A stretch of DNA of 52,297 nt from Chara braunii (taxonomy: Eukaryota > Streptophyta > Charophyceae > Charales > Characeae): assembly GCA_003427395.1 (NCBI GenBank), contig BFEA01000395.1:1091402-1143698 (forward strand). Reading direction: 5' to 3'. Within the stretch, counting starts at the first letter, position 1. The number at the start of each line of letters is the position of its first letter. Below the pieces are notes generated by a model, which had not been told where the DNA came from, searched no databases, and was given only the letters and a program-made list of their open reading frames with translations. Of this stretch, positions 42,847 through 52,297 are shown piece after piece. Made by a program: the position numbers and the translations under genes.

Positions 42847-43060
42847 GGGGGGGGGGGGGGGGTTAATAGCTACTACGCGCCTCTTCAACAGCAGCGTGCC
42901 ACGCTACAAAGCCATACAGACAGTATGGCGAGTGTGTTACAAACGCATCTACGCACGCGCAAGCCCAACAGCTGCTCGGGTTCAAACCCCAACAGCAGCA
43001 AAATCCCAGATCTTGATAATACAATCTGGAAGCGGGGCGGGGCGGGGCGGGGCGGCGGGC
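42847..43060. repeat. Poly-G run and (GGGGC)n, G-quadruplex-prone
   Basis: A run of 16 G lies at 42,847-42,862 and GGGGC repeats at 43,033-43,055. Four or more G4 tracts in a row could fold as a quadruplex in the leader strand complement. Confidence 0.75.
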
Positions 43061-43271
43061 CAGCGTGGGCGCGTGGCGCGCGCATGCAGCGACCTTGACC
43101 TTGGCGCTTGTGCGCACGCGCTCGTGATGGCACATGTTTTTTTCACCACGCTGCACCGTTTGTTTTCCCTCGTTTTCGTCAAAATCCGCCCGAAAAACAG
43201 CCAAAAATCCTGGTGTCGGGTTTTGTTGTTTTCCCTGCTGTGCGGGGTGGTGGGTGGGAGCGGGGAACGTT

Positions 43272-43286
43272 CCCGTTTCGATACCA
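43272..43286 (-). other. Chromovirus primer-binding site
   Basis: On the minus strand TGGTATCGAAACGGG follows the 5' LTR after one base. The first seven bases match the usual initiator-Met PBS (TGGTATCAGAGC). The rest differs, so a variant iMet tRNA or decay is likely. Confidence 0.75.
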
Positions 43287-43287
43287 G

Positions 43288-43596
43288 TGTGGCGGACCCA
43301 CCAGGTGTGGTGCTCCGCCGGGGAAAGAGATGGAGATGGAGGAAGAAGGGGGAGCGAGATGGCACAGCGCAGCTCCCACGCCAGACCCCAACTCACGTAC
43401 TCCAAAGTGTGCGAATGTAGAATGAATCGGAAAACAGACAACAGTTGGGGTATACCCCAGCGGACTGACAGGACTGGACTGGACTGGCTGGTACCGACAG
43501 AGGTACCGGCCTGGACTGGACTTCCCCAAATAGAACACAGGCATGTGAGAACAGGCCAAGGGGCTGGTCTCACAGGCCAACCAGAAGTCCGCTACA
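43288..43596 (-). repeat. Chromovirus 5' LTR
   Basis: 309 bp, partner of 24,813-25,121, with identical length and termini. It is followed on the right by the target duplication AAAAT. Confidence 0.95.
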
Positions 43597-43601
43597 AAAA
43601 T

Positions 43602-46600
43602 TAAACATAGGCTCATGGCCTCTTTCATGAATGTCAAATGTAAGAGGATTAAGGCCTTCCAAGAATCCTAATCAGGTCAATATAAGAGAAAAGTCTGAAA
43701 AACATAGAGAATATTCAAACCAAACGAACGAAAGCTATGCATCTTCGAGGTGAGCCTAAAATGCGAATGAGTTTGTCAAAACGCGTTGCAATGAACTGTA
43801 CTTTGAGGATTGTTTATTGACCTACTAACAGATTAGAGGCTTGAATATATTTTTTGCGAGTCGTTCAAGAACAATCTATTGATTAAGATTATCTACAATT
43901 AGACTGACGTCAAAATAGTCTCAATACCTTTGCTAGGGAAAAATGCAAGCAGTTAGTCCTCAACCAATGTCACATTTGTCTCTGTGAGAAGAATAACTCG
44001 TCATTGAGTCGTCACCCCCTTGTCGCTCAGTCATCTGACCGCCATGCAGTCACTTCAACAGACTGTCACATACGCCATACATGAAGTAACTGGACGAACG
44101 TTCACTCCCTCTATCCAATTACTCCTCCAATACCATACCGTTTTTCATTCATCAAATAGTCAAACATCATTCATCAAACGGTCAAAATGACATTCATTAA
44201 ACAATCATTACATCACCCAACAAACAATCATTACATCACTCATCAAATAGTCAGATCATCATTCATTAGACGGTAAAATAATTTGTCCTTAAGTCTCTAC
44301 CTCATGACTTGTTCAATACCAAGCGAATCATAATCAATCACACATTACATTGACTAACTAAGTTTTCAATGTACAATAATTTTTTTCCTAACTAATTCGC
44401 TGATAATGAAAATTGGAAAGGATTTGGTTACAAGATGCAATAAGATATACACATACATAAACGATATCACAATGAAAAGTGTAAGGTTTTTTAACCATTT
44501 AATCAAGCAGATAAAATAAACATAGGCTCAAACTCTCTCGAAGAGCATGAAAAAACAAGAGGTTTTTGGTCTGTTTAATAATCCTAATCTATTCAGGATC
44601 AAGACCAAAACGAGGGTAGAAACCGTAGAATAATGCAAGCCAAATGTATAAAAGAAATGCATTGTTGAAATGTCTGGGTCTAAACCCACATGAGCGCAAT
44701 TATATCAATATTATTTTATAATAATTTGCACACAGAAGGTCGTTTATTGACTTGCAATTACAACAAACCACCATCACATAAATCTAACAAGTCAACCCTT
44801 TTTTCACTTTCACCCATCTTGACCTCACTTTCCAAAACCTCGTACAACCAGACATCTCATTTTCAACTAGCCATTTAGACTGACATGACCTTAGCCATTG
44901 GGGACCCTTTCTTACTAACTCGGATCTTTCAGACGATGACTCAAAAATAGAAATGTAATTTTCGTGCGGGGTCGATGCAAAGTGTAGGGGTCAGGGTGAG
45001 TGAGGGTTGACTAGGCAACCTATTTGCTATCAAAAGATTGTAGCATGTTGTCTTCTATAGACTCATGGCGAACCCCTACGGAACAATTTCTTGGACAAAA
45101 TGACCCCGATTTCTTCAGCTTTAGAGGACACCGCAATAATAGTCAATCGTTTGAATACCCTTGATTTGAGACTGGTCCTCTTTCTCACACCTTCCCTTTC
45201 CATCTTTACTCCTCTTCTTTCTCTTTTTCATTCACATCATCCTCCCATTCTAGATAATGCTCCAACACCCTTCATTGCATTTCGGCCTCGCTCTACGCTT
45301 GTCGGTTCCCTTGTCCAACCTTTGCGGTGGTTAGACCTCCACCGATTCAATGGTCTAATGGTCAACTATCTATTGGTTAACTACTTAGTGACCTAACCTA
45401 CTACAATTATTCATGGATTAGCAAGCAGAGACTTTGTAGGAGTAGCGATGGCCGACGGAAACGGTAGCAAGAATGGCAGGAACAATAATAATAGCAACAA
45501 TGGTAATGATGATGAATCTGATGATAATAATAATGTCGCTCTCCCTACTTTAATTCCCAGTTGAGCCCACGCAGTAGTGCGCTCATAGCTAAGTATCACG
45601 CGGTGTGGGCCTTTTTACGTGCAAATGCCTCAATGGCTACGCACGCGCCTATGTAGACAAGCGGACACATAAAAATCATGCATACTAATATACTCGATGA
45701 TCGCACGGGTTATAGGGATCTCAACAAATTACTCATTCAGGTGGCAAAATTCCGAAAGCAGCCAAGCTCTCAGTTCGGATGGGGCTCAAAAGATAGCAGA
45801 TTTATTAATCTGTGCAGAAATCAGAAATCAGTGGAGTTTTCAATCTGCACCAACTCGGGAAACAACGAAAACAATAGTTTTTTGTGTCTCCTACTAACTC
45901 AGAAATCAAAAGAGTTCTCTATCTACAAAATTTATTGAACAACAATTTTTCAGCCTGCTCAAAACTTTGAGAATAACAGACTACTTAGCCTGCTCTGAAC
46001 TTTGATAACAACAAGCTTCCCAATCTACGCAGACTCAAAAAACATCTGACTCTTCGGTCAGCATGTCTCTCAGTCTGTGCAGACTCAGGAATCAGCAGCA
46101 GATTAGTGTTCCCTGTGAGTTTGCAGCGCTTGTTCATGTTCATACCATAGACTATTCCATCAGAGTTATGCAAGTTCCAAATGAAACAACACTCGGTTAC
46201 AACATACCCTTCAGGTGAGTTCTTCCTCTTCATTCTCCCTTCCTCCTTTTCTCCTCCTTCTTTTTTTCTCTGCTCGTGCTTAGATCTTCATCCTCCCGCA
46301 TGATTCTCTTCTCCCTCTGCAAGCGGGTTCTTTTCCTCCACTTGTGCACTCTCTACTTCCTCCTTACCCTCCATCTTTCCCCTATCTTCCTATCATGAGA
46401 ATAAGTGCGCATGACTCCACTCTAGAATAATAATCAATACATGTTAATAATAGTAATATAGTACAGTAATAAATGTATGCAAGCTACTCCCACGATTCGA
46501 TACAGTCATGATGGAGTGCGCTTCATTTGGGGAAGGCAGGGCCACTACTCAGCGCGAGGTAAATGACGTCCTCGATCAACCTACGGGTAAGCCACGTAAG

Positions 46601-47190
46601 ATTTCAACTTTTCCTCCTCTTCTTCTTATTTTCATACACACACATTTTTTTCGCACACGACCGCGTTACCTGTCTGCGGTGCTTTCTCCTTCGCACAAAC
46701 CACCTCTACTCCCGTGCACTCACTTTCTCCTTCGCTATCCCGCACGCTCCTTTCCATGCGCTCATAGTCTCCGTTGTCGTGTCCATCGATTTCCCCGCTG
46801 CTGCTCGAGCATCCATTTTTGTCCCCACTGCTCGCTTTCCTCTTTGCGATTGGACATCTTCCCCCTCTCTTCTCTCTCTTGCATATACTTGTTCACAACT
46901 GATCGCAGGTCGCACTCAGAGCACCTGTTAACATGCTAGTGGCTGACTACTCACCATACGTTTGTACCTTCTTCTCTTAAATAAACAAAATGAGAATAAA
47001 TCTTCTGCAAGAACATGGAAAAATACATCACCTTAAAACGGGACAAGCGTGCTTCTCCTTCTTCTCCATGCGTAAGCCGAAGATGGAGTTGGACTGGAAA
47101 ATAAAAGCGGATGTAGGCAGGATGGGGCCAAGGGCGGTAGAAGGGAGAGTAAGCCAGTGTCCCACACCCCAAAGGCCGGTCGTTCACGTG
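43602..47190 (-). other. X2 interior, no recognisable gene
   Basis: AT-rich. An approximately 900-bp-spaced diverged repeat begins ATAGGCTC at 43,607 and 44,522. A strong two-part hairpin lies at 44,564-44,610 (TTTTGGTCT/AGACCAAAA with inner ATCCT/AGGAT). Others are TTAGAC/GTCTAA (about 45,329), CAGATT/AATCTG (about 45,798) and AGTCTG-tg-CAGACT (about 46,071). From 46,600 the plus strand is C/T-rich, and frames there are compositional. Confidence 0.5.
44148..44280. repeat. Minisatellite-like ATTCATCAAAYRGTC array
   Basis: About six imperfect units of CATTCATCAAAYAGTCAAA and CAAACAATCATTACATCAC type follow each other. Confidence 0.75.
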
Positions 47191-47191
47191 T

Positions 47192-47209
47192 TAGTGATCC
47201 TTCCGCAGA

Positions 47210-47247
<38 letters not shown>

Positions 47248-47562
47248 CAGATGATAAGGTTTAATGAACTTCTTACAGCACCCCAACGACAAACCGTTGA
47301 GATCACTGTGATCTAGACTCTTCACCGGACCATTCAATCAGTAGGAGTACGATGGTATGTACAAAGGGCAGGGACATAATCAACACAAGTTGTTGACTCA
47401 CGCAGCTTTCTCATCACGCTTACTACTAGGCATTCCTCGTTCAAGATTGATAATTACGACAATCTGCCTTCATCGCGATGAACCTTAAGAAGGTTACCCG
47501 AACCTTTTGACCCTTGTAAGTGATTCGTCAGATTCATCAGTGTAGCGCGCGTCGGCCTAGGT
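47192..47562 (-). rRNA. 18S rRNA 3'-end fragment, degenerate
   Basis: Read on the minus strand this ends like small-subunit rRNA: CCGTAGGTGAAT-CTGCGGAAGGATCAC. Going inward it shows TGAATGGTCCGGTGAA, CCCTGCCCTTTGTACATA and CGCGCGCTACACTGATGAATC. Universal positions are changed: GTGTGTAC is ATGTAC and GGTGAACC is GGTGAATC. About 370 bp of a roughly 1.8-kb gene is present, with a microsatellite where the rest should continue. It is a pseudogene fragment within X2. Confidence 0.88.
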
Positions 47563-47593
47563 ATGCAACTCTCCTCCTAACTTTCTCATCATC

Positions 47594-47645
47594 TTCCTTT
47601 TTCTTCTTCTTCTTCTTCTTCTTCTTCTTCTTCTTCTTCTTCTTC
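47594..47645. repeat. (CTT)n microsatellite
   Basis: A TTC/CTT trinucleotide run directly beyond the broken end of the 18S fragment. Confidence 0.95.
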
Positions 47646-48890
47646 CCTTTTGTGCATTCTCCTCTACCTCGCGCTCTCCTTCCCCCTGGTCTGCGCGTTG
47701 TTGCCTTCTTCTGTTGTGCGTTGCTCGTCTCCATCTCCCTGTCCCGCTCAACCGTTATCATATTATCGTCTTCAATTCGTGTACCTCGCGTCCCTGCTCT
47801 TTGCCCTTCCTCCGACCGTGCCAGAGTTCATCGAGATCTATGATCCCTTCCCCCGCTCCTGGTGGGGTCGATCGGGACGCAGTCGAAACCCTTTCCGAGA
47901 AGGCATCATCTGTTATGCTTAAATGAATCGGCCCCTTAACCCGTGGCAGATTCACTGAGGTAGAAAATTCGGTTGCAGATACGGGACCATGTGGAGAAAA
48001 AATAAAGGAAAGGAAACTAACGAGATTAAAAAGAAAAGGAAAAGAACAAAAATAAAAAATAAAGAAAAAGCATCTACCTACTACCTACACCGTGGTGCCA
48101 ACTTTTGGGCACGAGGTCTAAAAACTTAGTAAAGAGAAAACAAACGAAAACTCCCTAACTAATCCCTACCTTGATGGTCGTGGTTTTAAACTTTTGAATG
48201 TCGACCCATGCAATGGCCCGAGGCCGAATTCGGGCTCTTAATAAAAAAGGCAAAAAACTCGGCCAGTGGTCATTGCGACTCAATCCATCAGTTTGTTGCA
48301 CACAAGTCTAATCAGTTACCTACTAGGCTAGCTCCCTTTTCCTGGTAAGAAAGGTGTTGCTTATCTATTAATATTATTCTATAATCAAGTTGTTAGGTCT
48401 AAGGAATGGGTGGTTGCCCTCATGGCGTTTCTAATAGATTGTCGCAACTTTTAAACCCATGATTTGTGCAAGGGTCATGCCCTTATTACAGTACTAATGG
48501 CGGGGACCTAGATTCGAGCCTCACCACCGCCAAAACCACGTCAAGTCCCCGCACCTATGACAATTTTTAGCCCGGCCTTGACGATCGCATCTTTTCAATT
48601 GCCCTAGCCATACGGTTGGGGCCTCTACTAATTCGTAACAATGTCATCGGATTCTAGGCATGTCGGCGTACTAACCTTTAATCTCACACGTGTGTCGTTG
48701 CCCTCAACAACCCGACTAATTTATTTTAACTGACCCCTCAACCTCAACAGTCGGGCCTATTTATTCTAACCGACCCCTCGACCTCAATGGTCGGGGTATT
48801 ATTACTTATTATATCCACCCCAATGCGCGCCACGATAGTGTACGTGCGAGTCAATCAAATTTACTTACCCGTATGCCTCAACCTCAATGG
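47646..48890. other. X2 5' part, no recognisable gene
   Basis: Contains hairpins GCCCGA/TCGGGC (about 48,218) and AAGGG-tcatg-CCCTT (about 48,471). A tandem repeat of about 50 bp lies at 48,700-48,900, with units of CCCCTCRACCTCAAYGGTCGG type. Confidence 0.5.
48240..48336 (-). other. Possible tRNA-derived (SINE-like) segment
   Basis: The minus strand has a perfect polymerase III A box TAGCCTAGTAGG (48,319-48,330). A weak B-box-like GGATTGAGTC lies about 45 bp on, with a TTTTTT stop after it. The B box lacks the expected central bases and no flanking duplication was found, so this is tentative. Confidence 0.25.
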
Positions 48891-48904
48891 TCGAGGAGCC
48901 CGTC

Positions 48905-49161
48905 TCATAGTGTCGTGCAAAAGCACGAAAGCACTACACTTCAAACTAACTCTGACCTGGTAGTCAAAACCACCCCTTCTGTTGAATGCAAAAATACGGG
49001 CAAATACCTGTGTAAGGGTATTAACCCAGATGTCTCAAAGTGTCCCACGAAAGTACACAAGTTTTTCATCCCAAACTGGCTCCGACATGGTAGTCGATAC
49101 CACCGTTTTGTCGCATGCAAAAACATGGGCAAATATCCTTGTAAGGATATTAGCCCCGACA
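48905..49161 (-). repeat. X2 5' terminus, tandem about 128-bp units with terminal palindrome
   Basis: Two diverged units run from about 48,906 and 49,038. Each has GTAGTC-AAAACCACC/GTAGTCGATACCACC and ends in the hairpin GGGCAAATAYCYKTGTAAGG plus RTATTARCCC. The second hairpin (49,129-49,158) has a near-perfect 13-bp stem. Another long stem, TAGTG-TCGTGC/GCACGA-CACTA, lies at about 48,909-48,938. Confidence 0.75.
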
Positions 49162-49166
49162 ACTTG

Positions 49167-50177
49167 TTGTTTTTTAGTTCACACTCATTAGTTCTCTCAA
49201 GACTTGCTCGAATCGATCCATTTGAGACATCTGCATCTGTATCAGGTGGTCCATCCATTTCGATTGTCAAGAGATAGCCGTGTGAATCATATGAGCCAGG
49301 TGCAAGTTGATGACGGTCACCTGCGCTGTAGACGAAGGTAAAACGACGCTTGTAGGAGCATCTCTGGAAGGGGGAAGAGAGGCAGAAGGGGAAGATGCGG
49401 CGGGGGAAGTACGAGGGACATGATTCGGAAGGGGTCCATCTGGGTTCTCTAGATCGGAACAATGATAAAATCGCTCAATCGGTTGGAGCCAAGATCGTCG
49501 TTTTGCTGCCATATCCTCTAACATATAAGCTATATCCCCATCGCCCTGATTTATGTACTTGTGTGTATCCAAAGTCCAGCTCAAGTGCTTTAGCAGTTAT
49601 CGCTAACATTTGTGTTGTCTTAGGAGAGACGTTCTTTTGGAGTTTTGCTTTCAGAGATGGATTGCGAAGATGGTCTATAAATCAGTCACGGGCAACGTTT
49701 TCTTCCCGTCCAGACTTGTCTAATGTGGTTTGAAATCTATCCACAAATTTGGTAGCAACTCCCCAGGTTCTTGGGGTTGTGTATTCAACACAAATCAGGC
49801 AGCGTCTTCGCTTACCTCATCAAACCTGGCCAATAACGTTTTTGTTTAACGTATCTCGTTCCACCCATCTATGACGTTTAAACCAATCGTGGGTGGTGTT
49901 TCTTACAAGCAACATGATGACTAGATGAAAATCAGCCACGACATAACCTTGAGCCTCCACGGCCTCAGGCCTTGCCTCCGGATGAGTGTGATTAGGATAA
50001 AATGAAAAGGTGGTGGAAATGCTTACCATTACGCAAGAGGTTTGTACATTAGCGTTGGCCATCGCTTCCTCATGTCTTGCTTCTGCTGACCTATTCTGAG
50101 TGACTGGAGGACTTCTTCGATCTGTTCGAGCTCATCCTCTCGCCAGCTTGCCTCACTATTACCAGAACCGACGCGTG
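49167..50177 (-). pseudogene. Element Y gag remnant
   Basis: Downstream of a PBS on the minus strand is a broken gag-like protein. Near 50,130 it reads SWREDELEQIEEVLQSLRIG, and near 49,850-49,920 FHLVIMLLVRNTTHDWFKRH. Around 49,600-49,760 it reads TKFVDRFQTTLDKSGREENVA, then after a stop FIDHLRNPSLKAKLQKNV and AITAKALELDFGY. The layout and W/F spacing suit a Ty3/gypsy capsid. It ends at the X2 junction. Confidence 0.55.
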
Positions 50178-50180
50178 TCG

Positions 50181-50192
50181 GCTTTGATACCA
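50181..50192 (-). other. Element Y primer-binding site
   Basis: Minus-strand TGGTATCAAAGC differs from the plant initiator-Met PBS by one base. It fixes the orientation of Y and the end of its 5' LTR. Confidence 0.75.
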
Positions 50193-50193
50193 A

Positions 50194-51000
50194 CCTCACG
50201 TTCTGAACTGTCTTCTGGTCGGAGTGATTAGTTATACGGAATAGGCTAAAAAAAGACAGTAAAATGGGGTGTGCCAAGGATTTTTGGGAAATTGAGTGTG
50301 GGGATACAAACGAAACTGAAGTCCCCCACATGATTCCAGTTTAGTGAGAAAGGGTCATCGTCGAGCGGGAAGGGAACAAATGCGAGAAATTTTTAAACAT
50401 TCATTCAATCCAAAAAGTATCGTTGAACCTTTGCGCGGGCTACTGGTCGTATTTTAGGGTGGAAGGGCGAAGGTATACTCGTGGGATCTAGTTTTCGAAT
50501 CAGATCCGGACGCCGCTCGTTACAGAGCTCGAAATCCGACGTGGACGGCCTCAGCCGGGCTGCTCGTTTTTTGTGTTCGTCTTTGCACGTGTTCGGTAGT
50601 GGAACCCCATTTTCCGATAACGCTCTGCGCGGGGATAATCACTGCACAAAGTATTGGGTAGTGGGGTGCTACCGCCGCCCACGGGATGACGATCAGTTCG
50701 TTAAAAGGCAATAATAATAAGTACGGGGGGAAGTCAATATCAATAATAACAAAACCAGCGTCTACGAATCCAGAGAACCTTGTCTCAGGTGGAAAATAAT
50801 AGTGCTCCCCGATCATGGTGACGACTTCCTGTACGTCCCACTCGCGGACACGTTGTGAAGAAGGGGAGGGTGTCCAGCCCGTCGCTGAAGCTAGGGACAA
50901 CGACGTCTGTCACCCGCCGTGCCCGCTTCAGAGGTCCTCATCGGCGTGGCAGAGAGCGGGGGTTGATTGGTCTGTCACGCTCCCACTAATTACCTGTGGC
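50194..51000 (-). mobile_element. Element Y 5' LTR (approximate)
   Basis: Sequence before the PBS on the minus strand shares blocks with 6,840-7,765 and 2,729-2,806, including AAAATCCTTGGCACACCCC. The start is not defined, and no 3' partner was identified inside the window. Confidence 0.5.
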
Positions 51001-51867
51001 AAATGTCTACTTCTGTAATTGGAATGGAAAAAAAAGGAAACAAATTTTGATCATAAATATATTAATTAACTCCGACCCGCTGATCCGCAACTTGGGCTAA
51101 AACCTCTTTCGGGTTCACCCCGCGGGTTTTCAGATTTGCAGGGAAATATTCGAAATTCGTCCTCCACAAAAATTATAGATTGAAACTGATGGGGTATTAC
51201 AGCAAATGACCACCGTCAGCGAGACAATGGTAAATGCACTTAGCAAGAAGGGCCCAAATCCAGGCAAGAGTAAAGCTCGACACAAGACCCTAGGGGTACT
51301 TTTATTATTGGGTCTGGCCTTGTTCTGAAGGTTTCACGGTTAGCAAAACATATCCGATTTATCTATTTATTTATTTACATATTTATTTATCTAGTAAGCA
51401 AATACACGTTGGTTGGGCAGCAACCTCTGGTGTTCTTAAAATTTTTTACGTAGTAGTGGTATTCAGTCCAAAGACTGATCACCACGAAGCTTTTCCCTTG
51501 TTTGATTCTGTGTCGGGCTTGAACCGCGATGCAGAAGTCGTCAGCGCACAAAGCTCACAGTCGCGCCACGAGCATGGAAGATGTCTGAACATTGATGAAA
51601 ATGAGATCCCAACGGTCAAGTCACCAATTTGAAGTCCGCTTGAGGTGTGTGAAAACGGATCTTGAATTGATGCTCTGCGTGAAAACTTATAGCCATTTGA
51701 ACCCGCTCATGTCGAAAATGTAGCACGAAGGGCCTCTCCCGTTTCTCTTGGATTCAGCAGATGTATATCCCTCAGAGGAAAATAGAGGTTGATATCACTC
51801 TCCTCCTAGCATTCCCATGTCTGCACTCTCTGTGGGTCACTCTTCCGTTCTCTCTCCCTTTCTCATC
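51001..51867. other. No recognisable gene
   Basis: AT-rich mixed sequence with an ATTTATTT run near 51,360-51,390. Nothing assignable. Confidence 0.5.
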
Positions 51868-51893
51868 CTCTCTCTCTCTCTCTCCTCTCTCTC

Positions 51894-51955
<62 letters not shown>

Positions 51956-52243
51956 GCGCAGTCTCTCTCTCTCACTGCGCAATCTCTCTCGCCCACTGCA
52001 CAGTCTCTCTTTCTCTCACTGCGCAGTCTCTCTCTCTCTCACTGCGCAGTCTCTCTCTCTCTCACTACGCAGCCTCTCTCTTTCACACTCTCTCTCACTT
52101 GTGCTCTCTCCCTCTCTCTCACTCTCTCTCTCACTCTCTCTCTCTCTCTCACCCATGCTCTCTCCCACGCACTGCGCTGTCTCTCTCTCTCTCTCACTGC
52201 GCAGTCTCTCTCTCTCATTGCACAGTCTCTCTCTCTCACAGTG

Positions 52244-52297
<54 letters not shown>
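51868..52297. repeat. (CT)n minisatellite with embedded ACTGCGCAGT palindrome
   Basis: CT runs are interrupted at irregular intervals by CACTGCGCAGT or close variants (CCACTGCACAGT, CACTACGCAGC, CATTGCACAGT). ACTGCGCAGT is a perfect 10-bp palindrome. Arg/Glu-rich frames here are artefacts. Confidence 0.9.

Larger units (their letters stand above)
41290..43271 (-). other. Chromovirus 5' leader, hairpin-rich
   Basis: About 2 kb between PBS and gag, with no gene. It holds AATAA-rich runs (41,625-41,700; 41,850-41,900), three related hairpins (41,741-42,068), the hairpin GCTCTTGG-ttgg-CCAAGAGC (42,519-42,538), two copies of CCCCCT-agcc-AGGGGG (42,675-42,690; 42,761-42,776), a purine-rich block (42,150-42,510), a G run and GGGGC repeats. 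Such a long structured leader may serve packaging or translation control, but that is inference. Confidence 0.6.
24813..43596 (-). mobile_element. Ty3/gypsy chromovirus, complete ends, with nested insertions
   Basis: Two 309-bp repeats begin TG and end CA on both strands. The exact 5-bp duplication AAAAT lies outside them (24,808-24,812 and 43,597-43,601). On the minus strand the order is LTR, PBS, leader, gag, protease, RT, RNase H, integrase, chromodomain, LTR. By eye the LTRs differ at about 16 of 309 positions (about 5%), so the insertion is not recent. The 18.8-kb span includes X1 (8,455 bp) and a 59-bp poly-A insertion; the element itself was about 10.2 kb. Stops in gag and pol and a changed RT active site make it non-functional. 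Confidence 0.93.
24083..49161 (-). mobile_element. Element X2, large palindrome-rich insertion split by a chromovirus
   Basis: The proposed ends are TGTCGGAGG (plus strand, 24,083) and, on the minus strand from 49,161, TGTCGGGGC. The flanks GCTTG (24,078-24,082) and ACTTG (49,162-49,166) differ by one base and may be a target duplication. Without the chromovirus X2 is about 6.3 kb. It is related to X1: the 49.1-kb end carries the same terminal hairpin as 39.4 kb. In addition, 24,150-24,450 aligns with 30,990-31,300 (GTCACGCAGGAG, GCGCCRGCCATAC, AGGTATAACTTACCTC/AGGCATGACTTACCTC, GAGGTRGWCCAGCC). No protein domain is recognisable. The 24-kb boundary is the weaker one. Confidence 0.5.

Noticed and set aside
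42863-43637. Long overlapping frames on both strands across the LTR
   Set aside because: They run through LTR, PBS and leader, are duplicated at the other LTR only over the LTR part, and have no domain.
46508-46939. 143-residue frame beginning MMECASFGEG
   Set aside because: Only the first 30 or so residues look protein-like; the rest is C/T-rich artefact and no homologue is recognised.
51772-52239. Arg/Glu repeat proteins on the minus strand
   Set aside because: They are translations of the CT minisatellite.

Overview
The window is eukaryotic nuclear DNA from a large, repeat-rich genome. It holds nested retrotransposons with plant-type initiator-Met primer-binding sites, U6 snRNA retrocopies, LINE-type retroposition with A-rich tails and long target-site duplications, a diverged 18S rRNA fragment, long microsatellites, and only one convincing host gene. 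The plant-type chromovirus, the L1-like LINE and the element composition suggest the green-plant lineage; a streptophyte alga such as Chara is my best guess. That guess rests on general character only, not on a database match.

Layout, left to right. 1-8190 is gene-poor: pyrimidine-rich DNA, several small tandem duplications, and LTR fragments (about 2.73 kb and 6.84-7.77 kb) of a family whose 5' end recurs at 50.2-51 kb. Two U6-like copies lie at 8.19 kb (+) and 8.60 kb (-). 8.94-14.74 kb is an L1-like LINE with an 11-bp target duplication, a broken ORF1, and only the C-terminal end of ORF2; endonuclease and reverse transcriptase are deleted. 14.8-16.4 kb carries three separate tandem duplications. 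16,476-17,750 encodes endonuclease V. 18.22-21.67 kb is a decayed LTR retrotransposon whose chromodomain-like end is split by a U6 retrocopy with an 18-bp target duplication. A 5'-truncated LINE copy lies at 22.82-23.08 kb.

From about 24 to 51 kb the DNA is a four-level nest, all on the minus strand. Element Y (gag fragment, PBS and LTR-like sequence at 49.2-51 kb) was apparently entered by element X2 (24,083-49,161). X2 was entered at AAAAT by a Ty3/gypsy chromovirus (24,813-43,596; two 309-bp LTRs, iMet-type PBS, gag, protease, RT, RNase H, integrase, chromodomain). The chromovirus gag was entered at a 4-bp ACGC site by X1 (30,947-39,401). Removing X1 and one copy of ACGC rejoins the gag CCHC knuckle in frame. 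X1 and X2 share their 5' terminal sequence and termini beginning TGTCG, and neither shows a recognisable protein domain.

The most unusual signal is inside X1. Two tandem families of short hairpins keep a conserved loop while the two arms of each stem change together (33.29-33.84 kb and 34.14-35.06 kb). The chromovirus leader (41.7-42.1 kb) carries hairpins with a related GGCAGC-type core. These arrays look like structured RNA maintained by compensatory change, or palindromes spread by duplication, and are the best candidate for something undescribed. The window ends in a (CT)n minisatellite studded with the 10-bp palindrome ACTGCGCAGT.
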